Source of the DNA: Prochlorococcus sp. AG-409-O23
GTDB lineage: Bacteria; Cyanobacteriota; Cyanobacteriia; PCC-6307; Cyanobiaceae
DNA length: 64,000 nucleotides
Direction of reading: 5' to 3'
NCBI GenBank assembly: GCA_003215355.1
Contig: QCKL01000003.1
Coordinates: forward strand, 45,744-109,743
Shown: in pieces, positions 58,644 through 64,000 of the stretch
Numbering within the stretch: the stretch's first letter is position 1
Layout of the letters: every line of letters begins with the position of its first letter
The notes under the pieces: model-generated
Databases searched by the model: none
Told to the model about the DNA's origin: nothing
Seen by the model: the letters and a program-made list of their open reading frames with translations, nothing else
Made by a program: the position numbers and the translations under genes

Positions 58644-60089
58644 ATGCTGGAAGCTCTAGCTCACAATCAGTTAAAAGATCTGCTCCATAGGAGCTCTTCT
58701 AAATGGCCTCATAATCTCACTCTTAGTCGATTAGTTGCTAGGAGCCTGCGTAGAAGGGATAAAACGTTAATTCAGCTTGATATTGCTAGCCGAGATTTTT
58801 GGTGGATAGGTCTACTTGTTCCTATCTGTTTGGAAAGCAAAAGCATTGTCTTAGTCCTTTCAGCTAGACACCGCCGTCGACTTCTTAATGTTGAACTCCC
58901 AAGGCTCAAGAAGGAAGGGCTCAAACTTGCTTGCTGGGAAGGCTTGTCGCCTCCTGCTGGTGAACACCTTTGGCTCCTAGATCATGCCGAGGTAGTGGTT
59001 GCACTTGAGCGGGGTTTTCTCAAGACCAGACAGTTGATTTTTATTGAGGCAGAGCTGCTTAGTGAGCGTTTGCGAGATGCCATGTCTATAGAAATTACTG
59101 CAGCAGATTGGGAGAAGTTGACACGGGCGCATCCTTCCGCGCAGTCTGCTTTGATTCAGTTGTATGAGCGTCTAAGTCGCAGACTTTTTTCCCAAGCGAC
59201 TCGTGTAGATGCTCATATCAGGATGGATTGTAGTGAGATCCTGGCCTTAAAAGATCTAATAGGTCTTTTTGGGGACTCTCCTCCTCCATGGCCTGCTGTA
59301 ATGAACGCTTCCAGCGAAAGTTGGGCGAGCTGGGCTGAATTGGATCACAAGACCCTTAATTGGGGATGGCACCTGAAGCCGCTTGAGCCATTGCACAGCT
59401 TCCTTGATCTTTTAAGTGACCAGCCATTTCTTCTTTTAACTGCATCTACTCATAATTTTGCTTTGCTTTCAGATTTGTCCTCTTTGGCGTGCACTATTCC
59501 CGTCAAGGTCAAGCTTGGGGGAGGGATTTTTCAAGAACCTATACCTATCTTTGCACCTCGTCGGCAGCCTCTCCCTAATTCAGAGTTGTATGCAGATCAC
59601 CTTTTGGTGCAATCTCGCCGATTAATTCTTGGTCGCTCTGGCATCACAATTGTGGTGCTAGACGATTTTCAGCTACGTAGAAAATTAACTAGTGAACTAG
59701 CGGCTGAATTTGGCCGAAGGGTTGTTCATGAGGCAACATCTCCAGAATCTAATGGTGTGGTTTGTTGTCGTTGGACCTGGTGGCTTAAGCATCAAGACCA
59801 ACTACCATTCCCGGAGCAGCTGATAGTTGCGTTACTTCCTTTAGCGAGTGTGGAATCACCTTTAATGGCGGCGAGGGTAGAGGCCTTTAAACGTCAGGGT
59901 CGTGATTGGTTTCGAGAACTTCTGCTCCCAGAAGCCCTTAGCCTTATCCCACCAGCGATTGCCCCAATTCGCGATAGTCATGGTCGCATTGCAATCCTTG
60001 ATGGCCGTTTGCGATCTCGTAGTTGGGGTGAGCAGGTCTTTCATGCGCTTGAACCTTGGACCCCACTGCATCGACTGCTTCCTGGCTAG
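58644..60089 (+). CDS. Conserved protein, degenerate DNA/RNA helicase-like
   Basis: Long open frame with helicase-like layout; no Walker A motif. Confidence 0.5.
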   Translation: MLEALAHNQLKDLLHRSSSKWPHNLTLSRLVARSLRRRDKTLIQLDIASRDFWWIGLLVPICLESKSIVLVLSARHRRRLLNVELPRLKKEGLKLACWEGLSPPAGEHLWLLDHAEVVVALERGFLKTRQLIFIEAELLSERLRDAMSIEITAADWEKLTRAHPSAQSALIQLYERLSRRLFSQATRVDAHIRMDCSEILALKDLIGLFGDSPPPWPAVMNASSESWASWAELDHKTLNWGWHLKPLEPLHSFLDLLSDQPFLLLTASTHNFALLSDLSSLACTIPVKVKLGGGIFQEPIPIFAPRRQPLPNSELYADHLLVQSRRLILGRSGITIVVLDDFQLRRKLTSELAAEFGRRVVHEATSPESNGVVCCRWTWWLKHQDQLPFPEQLIVALLPLASVESPLMAARVEAFKRQGRDWFRELLLPEALSLIPPAIAPIRDSHGRIAILDGRLRSRSWGEQVFHALEPWTPLHRLLPG

Positions 60090-60129
60090 TTGTTCTAGTC
60101 TTGTGTGATATAGACCTCTAGTAAAGGTT

Positions 60130-60378
60130 ATGGGAGAAGCCCGCCGTCGTGCCGAATTGGGTCTGCCAAGACGTCAGCCCAAGACTAAGACGAGTCAGAG
60201 GGATGACTCTCCTAGGATTGTTTCTTGGCTTCCAATTACAGAGAAGCAAAAGAATCAGTTTTATTCCATCACAATTCGTGGTGGTTGGATAGGGATTGGT
60301 TGTGTTGTTTTGGCATGGATTGTGGTGCGGTTTGTAGGGCCAGCAGTTGGTTGGTGGACACCTGCGGATTTGCGATAG
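60130..60378 (+). CDS. Small membrane protein of DUF2839 type
   Basis: MGEARRRAELGLPRR N-terminus; C-terminal TM and GPAVGWWTPAD. Confidence 0.65.
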   Translation: MGEARRRAELGLPRRQPKTKTSQRDDSPRIVSWLPITEKQKNQFYSITIRGGWIGIGCVVLAWIVVRFVGPAVGWWTPADLR

Positions 60379-60421
60379 TTGGTAATTCAGTGAGGCGATA
60401 TTTTTAGATATCTGTAGTTAA

Positions 60422-61561
60422 TTAGGCGGCTGCAGGTGTTGAGTTGGTGGTTGGCTTGGCAGCTGCAATGCGAGCTGCAGTTGCAAGAGGCTTCATGGAA
60501 TTAGCTGTAACTTCAGAGCCTTCAGTGAGCTTTTGACGCACTAATGATTCGATTTGATCTTTAGCATCAGAGTTTTGCTCAAGCCAGGTAATTGTGTTGT
60601 CACGCCCCTGTCCGATGTTGTCTCCTTCGTAGCTGTACCAGGCACCTTTGCGAGTAACCACACATGTCTCTTCTGCGAGATCAAGCAAGCATCCCAGCGT
60701 ACTAATCCCTCTGCCAAAAAGGATGTCGAATTCGGCAATGCGAAAAGGAGGAGCGACTTTATTTTTGGCAACTTTGACCTTGGCACGTATTCCGTATTCT
60801 TCAGTGCCTCTTTTCAGTGTTTGAATGCGTCGTATATCTAGTCTTACAGAGGCGTAGAACTTCAAGGCATTACCTCCTGTAGTCGTTTCAGGGTTGCCGT
60901 AGGTGATACCAATCTTTAAACGTAGTTGATTGAGGAAAATAACCGTGCAGCCTGATTTTCCAATGTTGCCAGTGATCTTGCGCATGGCTTGGCTCATGAG
61001 ACGAGCTTGACTACCTACAGCCAGATCTCCCATCTCTCCTTCGATTTCTGCTCGAGGTGTTAGGGCTGCTACGGAGTCGACAACAACAAGATCAACAGCT
61101 GCTGATCGCACAAGTTGGTCGACAATCTCTAGAGCCATTTCTCCTGTGTCTGGTTGCGATACCAAAAGGTTTTCAATATCGACCCCTAGAGAGGCTGCGT
61201 AAACGGGATCAAGAGCATGCTCTGCATCCACGAAAGCAGCTACACCACCAGAACGCTGCACTTCGGCGATGGCATGCAGAGTGAGTGTTGTTTTGCCGGA
61301 GCTTTCGGGTCCGTACACTTCGACGACCCTTCCTTTTGGGTAGCCACCGCCTAAAGCGAGATCAAGTGTCAGGGCCCCTGTAGATATTGTCTCCACCCGC
61401 ATTCTGGAGGCGTCTCCAAGTCGCATGATTGAGCCTTTGCCAAAGTTGCGTTCTATTTGGCCAAGTACGAGGCTAAGTGCTTTGTCGCGCTCGCCTGACC
61501 GAGCCTCAAGTTGGCGAGCATCTGGCTTGGAGGATTGAGTCGCTTTTGTGTCAATTGGCAT
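60422..61561 (-). CDS. recA: Recombinase A
   Basis: [61 protein letters not shown]. Confidence 0.98.
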   Translation of the reverse strand: MPIDTKATQSSKPDARQLEARSGERDKALSLVLGQIERNFGKGSIMRLGDASRMRVETISTGALTLDLALGGGYPKGRVVEVYGPESSGKTTLTLHAIAEVQRSGGVAAFVDAEHALDPVYAASLGVDIENLLVSQPDTGEMALEIVDQLVRSAAVDLVVVDSVAALTPRAEIEGEMGDLAVGSQARLMSQAMRKITGNIGKSGCTVIFLNQLRLKIGITYGNPETTTGGNALKFYASVRLDIRRIQTLKRGTEEYGIRAKVKVAKNKVAPPFRIAEFDILFGRGISTLGCLLDLAEETCVVTRKGAWYSYEGDNIGQGRDNTITWLEQNSDAKDQIESLVRQKLTEGSEVTANSMKPLATAARIAAAKPTTNSTPAAA

Positions 61562-61681
61562 GGTGATAGTTAATCAAGAAATCTGGAGATTGATTCGATC
61601 GCCGGCCCAAAAAGTATTGCGCCACGGGAGGCGGGGGTTGACACAGCAAGCACGTCACTTGCCGCGTCAAGGGCGTCAGGT

Positions 61682-61695
61682 AGTACAGGCGTACG
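61682..61695. promoter_or_regulatory. LexA-like box AGTACAGGCGTACG upstream of recA
   Basis: AGTAC-N4-GTAC half-sites 121 nt upstream of recA start. Confidence 0.4.
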
Positions 61696-61703
61696 CTAGC
61701 GAA

Positions 61704-62483
61704 TTAAGGCCAGTTCGCCAAGGGGGACGCCAGAGTTTCTGGTTCTAAGAGGTGGATACCTGGAGGCAAAGCTTTCTTGTCATTGGGTTTGAGGTATCCC
61801 CAGCTAGCTAGGTAGCAAGGAATGGATTTTAGTTCTGGTGTCTCTAAAACTGTTTCGAGGGTTGCGCGCCGGTCTTCTATAAAGCCTCGAATAGTTTGAT
61901 TTGCATTTAGTTGGAGAAGTATCTCTGGCTTGCTACCTGAATCATGACCTAAAACCAAGTTTGGTTTTAGGTGAAAGCACTTCAGAAGTTCGATTGCAAA
62001 GTCGGATTTTTTTGTCGTGAGGACAGCCCAGTCGAGCCCTTCATGAGGTAATTGATTTAGGCGCTTTACAAGACCAGGAAAGGGTTGATGCAGTGCTAGC
62101 CAATGCTCGGCGTCCTTCTCAATTGCCGCGTGACGAACATCCTCGAGTGCGGTTTGAAGTTGTGTTGAGGTTAATTCCCAAGCTTTTAGAGCTTCTTGAC
62201 AGTTGGTGTGGTAATTACAAGCAAAAGCCTTGGCGCCTTTTAGACGTAAGAGGCTTTCAGGACGAAGCATCTCTGAAGCAATAAGAACCATTTCCCAGCC
62301 GTGATGAACCCAGGGTCGAAGTTCCCTAAAGGTTTGAGGTACGGAATATGGCAAATCGGCATTATTTGAGGTGCCACCTAGGAGTTTTATGGAGGCTTTG
62401 CGAGCACTCCACCAGTACTCATTTAGCCCGTCGACAATGACTCCATCAAAGTCAAAGATCAAAAGAGAGCTAGGGATCACCAA
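61704..62483 (-). CDS. HAD superfamily hydrolase
   Basis: LLIFDFDGVIVDGLNEYW, AVLTTKKSDFAIELL, FIEDRRATLETV. Confidence 0.88.
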   Translation of the reverse strand: MVIPSSLLIFDFDGVIVDGLNEYWWSARKASIKLLGGTSNNADLPYSVPQTFRELRPWVHHGWEMVLIASEMLRPESLLRLKGAKAFACNYHTNCQEALKAWELTSTQLQTALEDVRHAAIEKDAEHWLALHQPFPGLVKRLNQLPHEGLDWAVLTTKKSDFAIELLKCFHLKPNLVLGHDSGSKPEILLQLNANQTIRGFIEDRRATLETVLETPELKSIPCYLASWGYLKPNDKKALPPGIHLLEPETLASPLANWP

Positions 62484-62496
62484 TTTGTTTTGAAAA

Positions 62497-62568
62497 CTGG
62501 GCCGCTAGGATTCGAACCTAGGAATGTCGGGACCAAAACCCGATGCCTTACCACTTGGCGACGGCCCA
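62497..62568 (-). tRNA. tRNA-Gln(UUG)
   Basis: Reverse complement TGGGCCGTCGCCAAGTGGTAAGGCATCGGGTTTTGGTCCCGACATTCCTAGGTTCGAATCCTAGCGGCCCAG; anticodon TTG. Confidence 0.95.
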
Positions 62569-62668
62569 TTGATCTAGATCAAAACCTGAGCTGAGGAGTA
62601 GATCTATTAACCAAATAATTGCACACAAGGGGATTCAAAGTTTTCAATTCATCATTTCTAGTGTCATT

Positions 62669-64000
62669 TCAGTGAGGGTAGACCCTTAATCGTTCTTGGT
62701 CAGGACGTCCCAGAACATCACTTCTGAGTTGATAGCGAGTCACTAACTCAGCTTGCATTTTCAGCACGCTTTTACTGCGAGGTAAGAGCTCTACTGGTCG
62801 TCCAAGAGGTATGACGATTTTTTCTATGGCCAGCCTGCATTCTTCGAGTGCTGCAAGAGTGTCCTCTTGATCACCGTTAGAGGGCCTGGAAGAATTTGGT
62901 AATAGTGAAGCCCGTCGAGACAAGAGTCGCTCTATAGCCCTTTCAATTTGATGAAGAGAGTTTGACTTGATTACAAGAATTGGGAGTTGAAAGTTTTTAG
63001 CCTCATTCCTTATTGATTGCTTTTGTCCTAGCCCTTTGCGAATACTGAGCACTACATCAGCTTCATTTAGCTCATCTACCCAACGTGCAGGCCATTGATG
63101 ACGGCGGATGGCTTCATCAACAAGTTGATGCGAAATCCCACAACAAAAAATATTTAGAGGGTGATGCCCGTTTTCACTTTGAGGAGATAGATCATTGTTT
63201 GTATTATTGAATGATGGATGTTTACGCTGATTTTCAGAGATTGTTGGGGCAGTCTGCTTTAAAGATTTGGTGGATGGAGAAGGCTTTCTTAATGCAGGGT
63301 TAATGTGCTTTTCTTCGATTAAGTGAAAAGAGCCATCATTTCCTAGCTCACGTTCTTGAGTTCGAGGGGGCTGTCCACGAAGGATTGAATCAACTGTGGC
63401 TGCGACATCTGTATGTATTGACCAACGGCTTCTGCTATTTATTTCAACTGCAATAGGGAAAGTAGGAGCAGAAGCTCTCTCTAAAACTGTTTTTTGTGAG
63501 CGACGTCGTCTAGCTTCTTCATCACCAAGTGTGACTGATTGAATCCCTCCTACTAAATCACTAAGAGTTGGATTCTTTATTAGGTTTGCTAAAGAGTTTC
63601 CATGAGCAGTCGCTACTAATTGAACCCCTCTTTCTGCAATTGTTCTGGCAGCATGAGTTTCTAGCTCAGTCCCTATCTCATCAATAACAATGACTTCTGG
63701 CATGTGGTTTTCAACTGCTTCAATCATTACTTGATGTTGATACTCAGGGCGAACAACTTGCATTCGCCTAGCTCTGCCAATTGCTGGATGTGGAATATCT
63801 CCATCTCCTGCGATTTCATTGCTTGTGTCAATAACCACTACTCTTTTTTGAAGATCGTCGGCGATCACTCTCGCAATCTCTCGAAGTGCAGTTGTTTTTC
63901 CAACACCAGGGCGACCCATTAATAATAGCGACTCGCCACTTTCAATTAAATCTCTAACCATGGCAACAGTTCCAAAGACAGCTCTACCTACTCGACAAGT
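62669..64000 (-). CDS. AAA ATPase (SpoIIIAA/Ycf45-like, possible R3H family), 5' end outside window
   Basis: LLMGRPGVGKTTALREIARVIAD, IVIDEIGTELETHAARTIAERGVQLVATAHG; frame open to window edge. Confidence 0.8.
   Translation of the reverse strand, partial: TCRVGRAVFGTVAMVRDLIESGESLLLMGRPGVGKTTALREIARVIADDLQKRVVVIDTSNEIAGDGDIPHPAIGRARRMQVVRPEYQHQVMIEAVENHMPEVIVIDEIGTELETHAARTIAERGVQLVATAHGNSLANLIKNPTLSDLVGGIQSVTLGDEEARRRRSQKTVLERASAPTFPIAVEINSRSRWSIHTDVAATVDSILRGQPPRTQERELGNDGSFHLIEEKHINPALRKPSPSTKSLKQTAPTISENQRKHPSFNNTNNDLSPQSENGHHPLNIFCCGISHQLVDEAIRRHQWPARWVDELNEADVVLSIRKGLGQKQSIRNEAKNFQLPILVIKSNSLHQIERAIERLLSRRASLLPNSSRPSNGDQEDTLAALEECRLAIEKIVIPLGRPVELLPRSKSVLKMQAELVTRYQLRSDVLGRPDQERLRVYPH

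Overview
The window is a picocyanobacterial chromosome segment. Gene content (PsaD, Peb bilin reductases, HemF, PanC-Cmk fusion, Ppc, cyanobacterial GshA, RecA) is most consistent with Prochlorococcus, probably a low-light type; this assignment is inferred from translated products, not from a database search. Positions 1-17.5 kb and 33.4-64 kb are ordinary core genome with tRNA-Cys(GCA), tRNA-Arg(CCG) and tRNA-Gln(UUG). Positions ~17.5-33.4 kb are accessory. Within this, 20537-33346 is a discrete integrated element (~12.8 kb) bounded by a perfect 28-bp direct repeat. The right copy covers the 3' end of an intact tRNA-Cys, and a tyrosine recombinase lies just inside the left end. This matches the architecture described for Prochlorococcus tycheposons. 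Just inside each end is a near-identical tandem repeat (TCCCTATCAC[C/G]TCCCTATCAGGT) that looks like recombinase arm-type sites. The main cargo is a tightly packed four-gene minus-strand operon: an 1186-aa TPR protein, a TPR protein with an unknown C-terminal domain, a RecB/Cas4-like PD-(D/E)XK nuclease, and a 358-aa TPR protein. The two larger TPR proteins share a near-identical hydrophobic N-terminal cassette. I propose this operon as the best candidate for an undescribed, possibly defensive, system. It is divergent from a serine recombinase followed by stop-start coupled microproteins, and the intergenic region carries five ACGACA/TGTCGT-type repeats. All assignments come from reading translations and motifs; no searches were run.
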